64,000 nt of DNA, from contig NZ_JRKI01000017.1 in assembly GCF_000935125.1 (NCBI RefSeq), forward strand, positions 203,407 to 267,406. Direction: 5' to 3'. Below are positions 17,895 through 26,211 of this stretch, one piece after another. The notes under the pieces are model-generated. The model searched no databases, was not told where the DNA came from, and worked only from the letters and a program-made list of their open reading frames with translations. A program made the translations under genes and the position numbers. The DNA comes from Streptomyces natalensis ATCC 27448. Lineage in GTDB: Bacteria; Actinomycetota; Actinomycetes; Streptomycetales; Streptomycetaceae. Each line of letters begins with the position of its first letter. Position 1 is the first letter of the stretch.

Positions 17895-18980
17895 TCACTG
17901 GCGGATCGACCAGCCCCGCTCCCTCAGCTCCGCGGTCAGCGCCGGGACCGCCGCCGGCTGCACCGTGAGCTGGATGAAGCCGGCCTGCTGGCCGGTGGCG
18001 TGCTCGATGCGGACGTCCTCGATGTTGACCCCGGCCAGGCCGGCGTCGGCGAAGATCCGGGCCAGCTCGCCGGGCTGGTCGCCGATGTAGACCGCGACCG
18101 TCTCGTACGCGGCCGGGGCGGCGCCGTGCTTGCCCGGCACCCGCTCGCGACCGGCGTTGCCGCGGCGCAGGACGTCCGCGATACCGCCGGCGCCGGCGCC
18201 GCGTTTGTCCTCGTCGGCGGACTGGAGGGAGCGCAGCGACCGTACGGTCTCGTCCAGGTCGGCGGCGACCTCGGCCAGCACATCGGCGACCGGCCCCGGA
18301 TTGGCGGAGAGGATGTCGATCCACATCGCCGGGTCGGAGGCCGCGATCCGCGTCACGTCCCGGATGCCCTGGCCGCACAGCCGCACCGCGGTCTCGTCGG
18401 CGCCCTTGAGGCGGGCGGCGACCAGGCTGGAGACCAGCTGCGGGGTGTGCGAGACCAGGGCGACGGCGCGGTCGTGGGCGTCGGCGTCCATCACCACCGG
18501 CACGGCCCGGCACAGCGCGACCAGCTCCAGCGCGAGGTTGAGGACCTCGGTGTCGCCGTCGGGCCGCGGGGTGAGCACCCAGGGCCGGCCTTCGAAGAGA
18601 TCGGCGGTGGCGGCCAGCGGCCCGGAGCGCTCCTTGCCGGACATCGGGTGGGTGCCGAGGTAGCCGGACAGATCGCAGCCCAGCGCCTCCAGCTCGCGGC
18701 GCGGGCCGCCCTTGACGCTGGCGACGTCGATGTAGGCGCGGGCCGCGCCGCGCCGCATGGCACCGGCCAGCGCCGCCGCGACATGGGCCGGCGGCACCGC
18801 CACGATCGCCAGGTCGACGCGGCCGGGCGGCGCCTCCGCCAGGCCCGCGCCCAGCGCCGCGGCCGTCAGGGCCTGCGCCTGGTCGTGGTCCTCGAGGTAG
18901 ACCTGGACGCCGCGGGCGTTGAGCGCCAGCGCGGCCGAGGTGCCGATCAGGCCCGTTCCGATGACGAGTGCGGTCCTCAC
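17895..18980 (-). CDS. tyrA: Prephenate dehydrogenase with C-terminal ACT domain (361 aa)
   Basis: The Rossmann motif is VIGTGLIGTSAALALNARGV at the start, with THPMSGKERSG and VSHTPQLVSSLVA as the TyrA catalytic-domain motifs. The last 85 residues (VAVYIGDQPGELARIFADAG) form an ACT domain, which usually gives tyrosine feedback control. It makes 4-hydroxyphenylpyruvate from prephenate with NAD+. The start is GTG at 18980, overlapping the chorismate mutase stop by 4 nt (GTGA), so chorismate-to-prephenate and prephenate oxidation are coupled. Confidence 0.95.
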   Translation of the reverse strand: MRTALVIGTGLIGTSAALALNARGVQVYLEDHDQAQALTAAALGAGLAEAPPGRVDLAIVAVPPAHVAAALAGAMRRGAARAYIDVASVKGGPRRELEALGCDLSGYLGTHPMSGKERSGPLAATADLFEGRPWVLTPRPDGDTEVLNLALELVALCRAVPVVMDADAHDRAVALVSHTPQLVSSLVAARLKGADETAVRLCGQGIRDVTRIAASDPAMWIDILSANPGPVADVLAEVAADLDETVRSLRSLQSADEDKRGAGAGGIADVLRRGNAGRERVPGKHGAAPAAYETVAVYIGDQPGELARIFADAGLAGVNIEDVRIEHATGQQAGFIQLTVQPAAVPALTAELRERGWSIRQ

Positions 18981-19339
18981 TGGGCGATGTCCTTCCGCAG
19001 CGCCGCCGCCGCACCGAGGTAGACGTGCGCGACCCCGGCCTTCGACAGCCCGGTCTCGACATGGGCCAGCACCCGCACCACCCGCTCCATCGCGCCGGCC
19101 ACCTCCAGCTCCTGGGCACACAGCAGCGGCACATCGGTGATCCCGATACTGCGCGCGGCGGCCGCCGGGAAGTCGCTGTGCAGATCGGGGGTGGCGGTGA
19201 ACCACATGCTGATCAGGTCCTCCGGCACGAGGTCGTTGCGCTCCAGGATGGCCAGGAGCAGCTCGGCCACCTGCTCCCGCATGTGCTGCGCGTCGTCCCG
19301 CTCCAGCTGGACGGCCCCCCGGACCGCTCGTACCGCCAC
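18977..19339 (-). CDS. aroH: Chorismate mutase, AroH type (120 aa)
   Basis: The length and VRAVRGAVQLERDD start, ERNDLVPEDLISMWFTAT and DVPLLCAQELEVAGAMERVV blocks match the monofunctional AroH fold (Bacillus-type trimer) rather than the helical AroQ type. It converts chorismate to prephenate. GTG at 19339 has GGAG seven nt upstream. It is first in the aroH-tyrA pair; transcription may continue into cmk. Confidence 0.93.
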   Translation of the reverse strand: MAVRAVRGAVQLERDDAQHMREQVAELLLAILERNDLVPEDLISMWFTATPDLHSDFPAAAARSIGITDVPLLCAQELEVAGAMERVVRVLAHVETGLSKAGVAHVYLGAAAALRKDIAQ

Positions 19340-19461
19340 GTCACCGCTCCCTGCGTTCTGTGCGTACGCCTCTGCGTCCGCACAGATCAGCGTATCGAGA
19401 GGCGCTGACAACCGTGCGCCGAGCCAGTGCAATTCCGGTGACAGCCACCGCCCCGACCGGT

Positions 19462-19467
19462 GACAAT
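19462..19467 (+). promoter_or_regulatory. -10-like hexamer, leaderless start candidate
   Basis: GACAAT ends seven nt before the ATG at 19475, and no Shine-Dalgarno precedes that start. Confidence 0.35.
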
Positions 19468-19474
19468 CGCCCGC

Positions 19475-20182
19475 ATGCCGACCGACCGCCCGACCGTTCC
19501 CGCAGGCCCTGAGCTGGTTGCCCACCACACCGTGTACGCGTGTGTGATGGGTTCGCGCGCCTTCGGGCTGGCGACGGAGTCCAGCGACATCGACCGGCGC
19601 GGGGTCTATCTCGCGCCCACCCGGCTCTTCTGGGCGTTCGAGAAGCCGCCGACGCATGTGGAGGGGCCGCGCGAGGAGGAGTTCTCCTGGGAGCTGGAGC
19701 GCTTCTGCGAGCTGGCCCTGCGGGCCAATCCCACCGCCCTGGAGTGCCTGCACTCCCCCCTCGTCGAGCGCATCGACGCCACGGGCCGCGAGCTTCTCGC
19801 ACTGCGCGAGGCGTTCCTCTCCCGGCAGGCGCACCGCACCTTCGCCGGCTACGCGGCCGGGCAGCTCAAGCAGCTCCATGCCGATGTGCGGCTGCGCGGC
19901 GCGCCCCGCTGGAAGCACGCCATGCATCTGCTGCGGCTGCTGGCGAGCTCGCGTGATCTGCTGCGGACGGGCGTCCTCACGCTGGACATCGGCGAGGCCC
20001 GGGAGGAGTTGCTGGCGGTCCGGCGCGGGGAGGTGCCGTGGGAGGAGGTGGAGCGCCGTCTGGTGGCGCTCACCGAGGAGGCCGAGGCGGCCGTCTCGGG
20101 CTCCCCGCTGCCGGCCGAACCGGACCGGGCCCGGGTGGCGGACTTCCTCTTCCGGGTCCGCCGTGCCTCCGCCCTTGGCTGA
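19475..20182 (+). CDS. Nucleotidyltransferase-superfamily protein (235 aa)
   Basis: Contains the DNA polymerase beta-like motif GSRAFGLATESSDIDRRGVY (residues about 26-45), with the GS and D-x-D metal ligands, as in the RNA-repair-pathway nucleotidyltransferase family (PF10127 type). The helical C-terminal half holds RWKHAMHLLRLLASSRDLL. The substrate, probably an RNA end or nucleotide, is not known. The protein ends ...ASALG, and a long palindromic element begins at its stop codon. It faces an ADP-ribosylglycohydrolase gene. The start at 19475 follows a -10-like element. Confidence 0.8.
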   Translation: MPTDRPTVPAGPELVAHHTVYACVMGSRAFGLATESSDIDRRGVYLAPTRLFWAFEKPPTHVEGPREEEFSWELERFCELALRANPTALECLHSPLVERIDATGRELLALREAFLSRQAHRTFAGYAAGQLKQLHADVRLRGAPRWKHAMHLLRLLASSRDLLRTGVLTLDIGEAREELLAVRRGEVPWEEVERRLVALTEEAEAAVSGSPLPAEPDRARVADFLFRVRRASALG

Positions 20183-20583
20183 TGGCCCCACGTTTTTGTC
20201 TTTCCCGCCGTGGTGTGTTCTCGCCGTTGCTCCCCCAGCTAACGCTGGGAGGTACCCCCAGCTGCGGGCGTGGGTTTGTCGGGTGCGGTACCACGCCTCC
20301 GGACTTCGTCCTGCGGCGCGGCCCCTCCCGACGGTGGGGGGTAAAAACCCGTGCCCGCCCCCACCGTCTTTCCCCACCCCCAACGGGGAGGTGCCGGACC
20401 GTAGCGGCGGAGCCGTGTAGGGGCGGTACCGCTGCCGGACAGCCCCGCGCCAGCGGCAACGCCCGCCGCAGGCGTCACGGTGGGAAAGCCCGAACGTCGG
20501 CTCAGGCAAAGCGCAGCGAACGGGCCGCAGGCGCAACGGCGACAAACCCCTACGGCGGGCAAGCCGAAAACGTGGGGCCATCA
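20183..20583. repeat. Long palindromic intergenic element, copy A
   Basis: The element fills the entire gap between the stop codons of two convergent genes. The ends are inverted: GGCCCCACGTTTTTGTC on the left and the complement of GGCCCCACGTTTTCGGC on the right. The arms continue to pair imperfectly for about 180 bp, including GGACTTCGTCCTGCGGCGCG. It carries no open frame with coding character and no transposase. The minus strand of this copy aligns with the plus strand of copy B (34757-35185), with 48 identical bases at 20477-20524. Copy A also contains an extra small palindrome at 20231-20253. It could act as a two-way terminator, a structured RNA or a MITE-like element. Confidence 0.9.
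20231..20270. repeat. Small GC palindrome nested in copy A
   Basis: CCCCCAGC-TAAC-GCTGGGAGG is a compact hairpin, followed by GTACCCCCAGCTG, which can pair with the same GCTGGG arm. It is absent from copy B at the aligned position and resembles small palindromic units common in Streptomyces intergenic DNA. Confidence 0.6.
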
Positions 20584-21588
20584 GCCCAAGGCAACGAGTT
20601 CCGCCCGGTACTCGATACGGGCGGACCACTCCGCGGGCCACGCGTCAGCGCCCGCGTGAGCCCCGGCGAACGCGCCGGCAAGGCACGCGATGGAATCGGA
20701 GTCGCCGGAGGTACACGCCGCGCGCCGCAGTACGGTGAGCGGTTCGTCGGGGAAGAGCAGGAAGCACAGCAGGCCCGTGGCCAGCGCCTCCTCGGCGATC
20801 CAGCCGGCGCCGGTGGCCAGGCACGGATCGGCCTCCGGGTCCGGCGCGGCGAGCGCCGCGTCCAGCCGGTCCAGGACGCCCAGGCACTCGTCCCAGCCGC
20901 GGGCGATGAACGTCGTCGGCGTGGGGTCCTGGGCGTACCGCCACAGGTCGCCGAGCCAGTCCTCGCGGTATTCGGTGCGGTGGGCGTGGACGTACGCGCG
21001 CAGCAGACCGGTCAGCTCGGCGGGGCGCGCCCCGTCGGCGAGGAGGCGTACGGCGTACGCGGTCAGGTCGGAGGCGGCCAGCGCCGTGGGGTGGCCGTGG
21101 GTGAGCGCGGACTGGAACTGGGCGGCGCCGGAGCGCTGCCGGCCGCTCAGCCCGGGGGCGAGCCCGACGGGTGCGACGCGCATGTTGGCGCCGCAGCCCT
21201 TGGAGGTGATCTGGGTGGCCTCGGCCCAGGGCCGGTCCTCGTCGCTGAGCAGCTCGCAGGCGCGCAGGCAGGTGTAGCCCGGCGCCCGGTTGTTGTCGGG
21301 CGAGCGCCACCAGGCGACGTACTCCCGGCGTACGGGGCCCTCCAGGCTCCGCGCGGTGAGCTCGCCCTGCTGCATGGCCGTGCGCAGCCCGCGGCCGAGC
21401 GCCAGCGTCATCTGGGTGTCGTCGGTGACGATGGCGGGATCGGGCAGCTCCATCCGCCGCCATGGCCCGCACTTGGCGAGGATCGCCGGCACGTCGTTGA
21501 ACTCGGTCGGAAAGCCGAGCGCGTCACCGAGCGCGAGCCCGATGAGCGCGCCGGTGGCGGCGGAGTTCGTGTCCCCCATCGCGTCCAT
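20581..21588 (-). CDS. ADP-ribosylglycohydrolase family protein (335 aa)
   Basis: Motifs of the dinuclear-magnesium ADP-ribosylhydrolase fold are present: GLALGDALGFPTEF near the N-terminus, TDDTQM (metal ligands) and TSGDSDSIACLAGAFAGA near the C-terminus. The enzyme removes ADP-ribose from modified protein or nucleic acid; the target is unknown. The start was placed at ATG 21588 because GGGGGAGG lies five nt upstream. In-frame ATGs at 21603 and 21627 lie in or against a terminator hairpin. It is convergent with the nucleotidyltransferase gene. Confidence 0.85.
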   Translation of the reverse strand: MDAMGDTNSAATGALIGLALGDALGFPTEFNDVPAILAKCGPWRRMELPDPAIVTDDTQMTLALGRGLRTAMQQGELTARSLEGPVRREYVAWWRSPDNNRAPGYTCLRACELLSDEDRPWAEATQITSKGCGANMRVAPVGLAPGLSGRQRSGAAQFQSALTHGHPTALAASDLTAYAVRLLADGARPAELTGLLRAYVHAHRTEYREDWLGDLWRYAQDPTPTTFIARGWDECLGVLDRLDAALAAPDPEADPCLATGAGWIAEEALATGLLCFLLFPDEPLTVLRRAACTSGDSDSIACLAGAFAGAHAGADAWPAEWSARIEYRAELVALG

Positions 21589-21609
21589 CATTGCCTCCCC
21601 CATGAAAAA

Positions 21610-21645
21610 CCACCCCTTAATCGTCATTATGACGTTAAGGGGTGG
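21610..21645 (-). terminator. Intrinsic terminator of the scpAB-rluB operon
   Basis: CCACCCCTTAA and TTAAGGGGTGG form an 11-bp stem with an inner CGTCAT/ATGACG pairing, a near-perfect 36-bp palindrome. On the minus strand it is followed at once by TTTTTC. It sits 35 nt after the rluB stop, and its U tract ends at the first possible ATG (21603) of the ADP-ribosylglycohydrolase gene. Confidence 0.85.
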
Positions 21646-21679
21646 CGCGGCAATACCGCAAGCGGCAAGCGGGGTCCGG

Positions 21680-22786
21680 CTACAGCTCGACCTCGCGCAT
21701 CAGCATGCCGACCTCGGTGTTGGTCATCCGGCGCAGCCAGCCCGACTTCTGGTCGCCCAGGGAGATCGGGCCGAAGGCCGTACGGACCAGCTTGTCGACC
21801 GGGAAGCCCGCCTCGGCGAGCATCCGGCGCACGATGTGCTTACGGCCCTCGTGGAGGGTGACCTCGACGAGGTAGTTCTTGCCGGTGTTCTCGACCACCC
21901 GGAAGTGGTCGGCGCGGGCGTAACCGTCCTCCAGCTCGATGCCGTCCTTGAGCCGCTTGCCCAGGTCGCGCGGGAGGGGGCCCTGGATGGCGGCCAGGTA
22001 GGTCTTCTTGACGCCGTAGCGCGGGTGGGTGAGGCGGTGGGCCAGCTCGCCGTGGTTGGTGAGCAGGATGATGCCCTCGGTCTCGGTGTCCAGGCGGCCG
22101 ACGTGGAAGAGACGGGTCTCGCGATTGGTGACGTAGTCGCCGAGGCACTGGCGGCCGTCGGGGTCCTCCATGGTGGAGACGACGCCGGCCGGCTTGTTGA
22201 GGGCGAAGAAGAGGTAGGACTGGGTGGCGACCGTCAGGCCGTCGACCTTGATCTCGTCCTTCTCCGGGTCGACGCGGACGCCCTGCTCCGTGACGATCTT
22301 GCCGTTGACCTCGACCCGCGCCTGGTCGATCAGCTCCTCGCAGGCCCGCCGCGAGCCCATACCGGCCCTGGCCAGCACCTTCTGGAGCCGCTCACCCTCC
22401 TGCTCCGCGCCGGGGAAGGTCTTGGGGGTCTTGACCTGCGGCTTGTCGTGGCGGGCGCGGTTGCGCTCCTCGACCTGGGCGTCGTACTCGCGGGGCCGCG
22501 CGGGGCCCTGGCCGCGGCCGCGCTGGGGACCGCCGCCCTTGGCGCCGAAGCCGGACTTCGCTCCCGTACGGGGACCGCCCTTGGCGCCGCCGCGGGCCGC
22601 ATCGCCGCGCCCCTTGCGGGGGCCGTCGCCGGTGCCGCCGCCGGATCCGCCCACGTCGTAGCGGCGCTCCTCGGGACGGGGGCGGCCCGAGCGCTGCTGC
22701 TTGTCGTCCCGCTGGTTGCCGGCACCGCGGTGGTTGCCCCTACCGCCGCCGCTGCTGCCCCTGCTGTTCCTGCCGCTGCTTCGCAT
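21680..22786 (-). CDS. rluB: Ribosomal large-subunit pseudouridine synthase, RluB type (368 aa)
   Basis: The first 125 residues are a low-complexity Gly/Arg-rich extension. An S4 RNA-binding domain follows (LQKVLARAGMGSRRACEELI), then the RsuA/RluB catalytic core with GRLDTETEGIILLTNHGELAH, where the Asp of GRLD is catalytic. It isomerises a uridine in 23S rRNA. The start codon ATG forms TGATG with the scpB stop (a TTG one codon earlier is possible), implying coupled translation. The Gly/Arg tail is likely to bind RNA; its length is typical for Streptomyces homologues. Confidence 0.93.
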   Translation of the reverse strand: MRSSGRNSRGSSGGGRGNHRGAGNQRDDKQQRSGRPRPEERRYDVGGSGGGTGDGPRKGRGDAARGGAKGGPRTGAKSGFGAKGGGPQRGRGQGPARPREYDAQVEERNRARHDKPQVKTPKTFPGAEQEGERLQKVLARAGMGSRRACEELIDQARVEVNGKIVTEQGVRVDPEKDEIKVDGLTVATQSYLFFALNKPAGVVSTMEDPDGRQCLGDYVTNRETRLFHVGRLDTETEGIILLTNHGELAHRLTHPRYGVKKTYLAAIQGPLPRDLGKRLKDGIELEDGYARADHFRVVENTGKNYLVEVTLHEGRKHIVRRMLAEAGFPVDKLVRTAFGPISLGDQKSGWLRRMTNTEVGMLMREVEL

Positions 22787-23496
22787 CAATGATCCGTCTG
22801 AGAGTCGCCGCTGTCGTCTACGTCGAACGACGGGATACCTTCCGGGGAGTCGCCCTCGACCGCGTCCGCCTCCGGGAGGAACGGTGCGAGCTCAGGGAGC
22901 TCGTCCAGGCCGCGCAGGCCCATCCGCTCCAGAAAGTAATTCGTCGTCCTGTACAGGATCGCACCTGTTTCAGGTTCCGTCCCCGCCTCCTCCACCAGAC
23001 CGCGCTGGAGGAGCGTGCGCATCACACCGTCACAGTTCACCCCACGTACGGCCGAGACCCGGGAACGGCTGACCGGCTGACGGTACGCGACCACGGCCAG
23101 AGTCTCCAATGCGGCCTGGGTGAGGCGGGCCTGCTGGCCGTCCAGGACGAAGCTCTCGACGGCGTCGGCGTACGCGGCGCGGGAGTAGAAGCGCCAGCCG
23201 CCGGCCACCAGGCGCAGATCGAAGCCGCGGCCCTCGCGGGTGTAGTCGTCGGACAGCTCGCGCAGCGCGAGGGCCACTGCGCGGCGCGGGCGCTGGAGGA
23301 CCTTCGCCAGGTGCTCCTCGGTTGCCGGCTCGTCCACGACCATCAGGACGGCCTCCAGGGCGGGTTTGAGCGCCAGCTCGGCGACCCCCAGCGCCCCCGC
23401 CGGCGCCGCGGGCCCCGCGTCCTCGGCGCCGGCTTCCTGCACCTCGTACGCGTCCTGGCGCGCCCCGTCCGCCCGGTCCGCCCCGTTCACGCTCAC
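22786..23496 (-). CDS. scpB: Segregation and condensation protein B (236 aa)
   Basis: Tandem winged-helix protein with LKPALEAVLMVVDEPATEEH near residue 40, LTQAALETLAVVAYRQPVSRSRVSAVRGVN (diagnostic ScpB segment) and LLQRGLVEEAG. ScpB binds ScpA and the SMC ATPase to compact the chromosome. GTG at 23496 overlaps the scpA stop by 4 nt. The N- and C-termini are acidic, disordered extensions. Confidence 0.95.
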   Translation of the reverse strand: MSVNGADRADGARQDAYEVQEAGAEDAGPAAPAGALGVAELALKPALEAVLMVVDEPATEEHLAKVLQRPRRAVALALRELSDDYTREGRGFDLRLVAGGWRFYSRAAYADAVESFVLDGQQARLTQAALETLAVVAYRQPVSRSRVSAVRGVNCDGVMRTLLQRGLVEEAGTEPETGAILYRTTNYFLERMGLRGLDELPELAPFLPEADAVEGDSPEGIPSFDVDDSGDSQTDH

Positions 23497-24473
23497 TGTG
23501 CCTCCTCCGTCCGCTGGGGCTCCTCCGCGGCCTCCGGTGCCGCCTCCTGGTCGAACTCGTCCGTCACGACCGGCACGGCTCCCTCCGCGCCCGTCCAGCG
23601 CACCGTCAGCGCCCCCAGCGCCTCCTCCTGGTCCAGCGCGACCACCCGCTCCCGGTAGAGCTCCAGCAGCGCCAGGAAGCGCGCCACGACGGTGAGGGTG
23701 TCCGGTGCGTCCGCCACCAGCTCCTGGAACCCGGCCCGGCCCGCCTCCCGCAGCCGCGCCATCACCACCTCGGCCTGCTCGCGCACGCTGACCAGCGGCG
23801 CGTGGATGTGGTCGACATAGACCTGCGGCTTCGCCCTGGGCCGCATCGCCTTGACGGCCAGCTTGGCGAACCCCTCCGCCCCGATGCCGAGGACCACCTC
23901 GGGCAGCAGCTCGGCGTGCTCCGGCTCCAGCCCGACGGTACGGGGGTAGCGGCGCTGCTCGTCCGTCAGCCGCTCGCTGAAGATGTCCGCGATGCGCTTG
24001 TACGCGCGGTACTGGAGCAGCCGGGCGAAGAGCAGGTCACGGGCCTCCAGCAGCGCGAGGTCCGCCTCGTCCTCCACCTCGGCTGCGGGCAGCAGCCGGG
24101 CCGCCTTCAGATCCAGCAGTGTCGCCGCGACCACCAGGAACTCGGTGGTCTGGTCCAGATCCCAGTCCGGCCCCATGGCGCGGATGTACGCCATGAATTC
24201 GTCGGTGACCTTCGACAGCGCGACCTCGGTGACGTCCAGCTTGTGTTTGGCGATGAGCTGGAGGAGGAGATCGAAGGGCCCCTCGAAGTTGCTCAGCCGG
24301 ACGGTGAACCTACGGTCGTCGGGCTGCGGGGCTTCGGCGGAGGCGGTGGGAACGACGGGCGCGTCCGGTGTGCCGGGGACGTCCGGTTCCTCCTGCGGCT
24401 CGCCCCCCGGCCCGCGCCCCACAGGGCGCCGGGCTCGGGTGACGGAGGTGTCGTCGTGGGTCGTCGTGGGCAT
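23493..24473 (-). CDS. scpA: Segregation and condensation protein A (326 aa)
   Basis: The kleisin N-domain reads FTVRLSNFEGPFDLLLQLIAKHKLDVTEVALS (about residues 57-88); the middle is helical, and the C-terminal winged helix lies near FLALLELYRERVVALDQEEALG. ScpA bridges the SMC heads with ScpB. The ATG at 24473 is preferred to the frame start at 24521. The N-terminal 55 residues are Pro/Glu-rich and disordered. It is operonic with scpB and rluB; the ParA-like pair lies 60 bp upstream. Confidence 0.95.
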   Translation of the reverse strand: MPTTTHDDTSVTRARRPVGRGPGGEPQEEPDVPGTPDAPVVPTASAEAPQPDDRRFTVRLSNFEGPFDLLLQLIAKHKLDVTEVALSKVTDEFMAYIRAMGPDWDLDQTTEFLVVAATLLDLKAARLLPAAEVEDEADLALLEARDLLFARLLQYRAYKRIADIFSERLTDEQRRYPRTVGLEPEHAELLPEVVLGIGAEGFAKLAVKAMRPRAKPQVYVDHIHAPLVSVREQAEVVMARLREAGRAGFQELVADAPDTLTVVARFLALLELYRERVVALDQEEALGALTVRWTGAEGAVPVVTDEFDQEAAPEAAEEPQRTEEAQ

Positions 24474-24532
24474 CGCGGTCCACAGGCTATCCCGCAGCCC
24501 GCCCCGCGGGACGCTCACCACCGCGCCGCGCG

Positions 24533-25051
24533 TCAGCGCCCCCGAAGCCGCCGTACCAGGATGCTGGCGTCCCCGCGGGACTCCAGGTCGGCGAGGACGA
24601 CGGCGACGGCCTCGCGGACGATGCGGCCGCGGTCCACAGCGAGGCCGTGTTCGCCGCGCAGGACCAGGCGGGCGTGTTCGAGGTCCATGAGCTCCTCGGC
24701 GGAGACATAGACAGTGATCTTCTCGTCGTGCCGTTCGCGGCCGCTGGGGCGGCGGTTGGCGCCGCGGCCGGCGCCGCGGCGGCGGGCCGGGCCGCCGGGC
24801 TGGGCGACGACCGCCGGGCCCTTGGGGGCCTCGTCCGCCCCCCGGCCGCCGTGCTCGGCCGCGGCGGGCGGCGCCTGCACCGGGTCCTCACCGGGGTCGG
24901 CCTCGCCCGCCGGCGCCGGCACCCGGGGTGGCTCCCCCGGCGCCGGAGAGCCGCCCGCCGCGGAGCCGCTCGGCGGCCGGCGGGGCGGGGAGGACTGGAG
25001 TCCCATCCCCCCGGTGGTGCGGAAGAGTTCGTCGGCTCCGGGCAGACTCAC
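24533..25051 (-). CDS. ParA-coupled basic protein, possible DNA-binding partner (172 aa)
   Basis: The GTG start at 25051 overlaps the ParA stop by 4 nt. Residues 1-105 are Pro/Ala/Gly-rich and disordered. The last 60 residues form a compact domain (DEKITVYVSAEELMDLEHAR ... IVREAVAVVLADLESRGDAS), whose short strand plus two helices resembles a ribbon-helix-helix or CopG-like fold. Such small DNA-binding partners often act with ParA ATPases. The fold and role are inferred from pattern and linkage only. Confidence 0.7.
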   Translation of the reverse strand: MSLPGADELFRTTGGMGLQSSPPRRPPSGSAAGGSPAPGEPPRVPAPAGEADPGEDPVQAPPAAAEHGGRGADEAPKGPAVVAQPGGPARRRGAGRGANRRPSGRERHDEKITVYVSAEELMDLEHARLVLRGEHGLAVDRGRIVREAVAVVLADLESRGDASILVRRLRGR

Positions 25052-26211
25052 TCGGCGTGACACCGGGCGAGCACCTCCCTGGCGAGCTGACGATAGGCGG
25101 CGGCACCGACGGAGTTGGAGGCGTACGTGGTGATCGGCTCGCCCGCGACGGTGGTCTCGGGGAAGCGGACCGTACGGCCGATGACGGTGTGGTAGACGTG
25201 ATCGTCGAAGGCCTCGACGACGCGCGCCAGGACCTCGCGGCTGTGCACCGTACGGGAGTCGTACATCGTCGCCAGGATGCCGTCGAGCTCCAGCTCCGGG
25301 TTGAGCCGCTCCTGGACCTTCTCGATCGTCTCGGTGAGCAGCGCGACACCGCGCAGCGCGAAGAACTCGCACTCCAGCGGGACGATGACCTTGTGAGCCG
25401 CCGTCAGGGCGTTGACGGTGAGCAGACCGAGCGAGGGCTGGCAGTCGATGACGATGTAGTCGTAGTCGGCCAACAGCGGCTTGAGGGCGCGCTGGAGGGT
25501 CGACTCGCGGGCGACCTCGCTGACCAACTGCACCTCTGCCGCTGACAAATCGATATTGCTGGGCAGCAGGTCCATGTTGGGGACGGCGGTCTTCAGGAGC
25601 ACCTCGTCGGCCGACATGCCCCGCTCCATGAGCAGGTTGTAGACCGTCAGGTCGAGTTCCATCGGGTTGACGCCGAGGCCGACCGAGAGGGCGCCCTGGG
25701 GGTCGAAGTCGACGAGCAGGACCCGTCGTCCGTATTCGGCGAGTGCGGCGCCCAGGTTGATGGTCGAGGTGGTCTTGCCGACCCCGCCCTTCTGGTTGCA
25801 CATCGCGATGATTTTCGCCGGACCGTGGTCCGACAGCGGCCCCGGGATGGGGAAGTAAGGGAGCGGGCGTCCGGTCGGGCCGACGCGTTCGCGGCGCTGG
25901 CGCGCGGCGTCCGGCGCGAGCGTCGCGGCGTATTCGGGGTCCGGCTCGTACTCCGCGTCCGGATCGTAGAAGTGCCCCTCGGGCAGGTCGTCGTAGTCGG
26001 CGAGACGGGCGGGTTCTCCACTGCCCCGGTCGCCGGCCATGGCGTTCACGTGATGGCCGTCCATACTCTGGTGGGCTGTCGTGGAAATGCTCTGGTGCGC
26101 TGCATAGGTGTGGACCGCGACGGAGCCGACAGCCTCGAGCCCCGAGGGACCCTGGCCCCGTGCAACCGCTCCTGGCGCGCCACCTCCGGGAGTAAATGTC
26201 GACTCATTCAC
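25048..26211 (-). CDS. ParA/Soj-family partitioning ATPase (387 aa)
   Basis: The deviant Walker A box is NQKGGVGKTTSTINL (residues 139-153). Walker A', DFDPQGALSVGLGVNP, and Walker B with IDCQPSLGLLTVNAL follow. The N-terminal 125-residue extension is unusual for ParA and is largely disordered, with repeated AHQS. It is the second ParA-type protein expected in Streptomyces besides the oriC-linked one, and its place beside scpAB matches Rv1708-Rv1710 of M. tuberculosis. GTG at 26211 has AGGAGG 11 nt upstream. Confidence 0.9.
   Translation of the reverse strand: MNESTFTPGGGAPGAVARGQGPSGLEAVGSVAVHTYAAHQSISTTAHQSMDGHHVNAMAGDRGSGEPARLADYDDLPEGHFYDPDAEYEPDPEYAATLAPDAARQRRERVGPTGRPLPYFPIPGPLSDHGPAKIIAMCNQKGGVGKTTSTINLGAALAEYGRRVLLVDFDPQGALSVGLGVNPMELDLTVYNLLMERGMSADEVLLKTAVPNMDLLPSNIDLSAAEVQLVSEVARESTLQRALKPLLADYDYIVIDCQPSLGLLTVNALTAAHKVIVPLECEFFALRGVALLTETIEKVQERLNPELELDGILATMYDSRTVHSREVLARVVEAFDDHVYHTVIGRTVRFPETTVAGEPITTYASNSVGAAAYRQLAREVLARCHAE

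Noticed and set aside
20183..20583. Insertion sequence
   Set aside because: Terminal inverted repeats are present, but there is no transposase frame and no clear target duplication in either copy.
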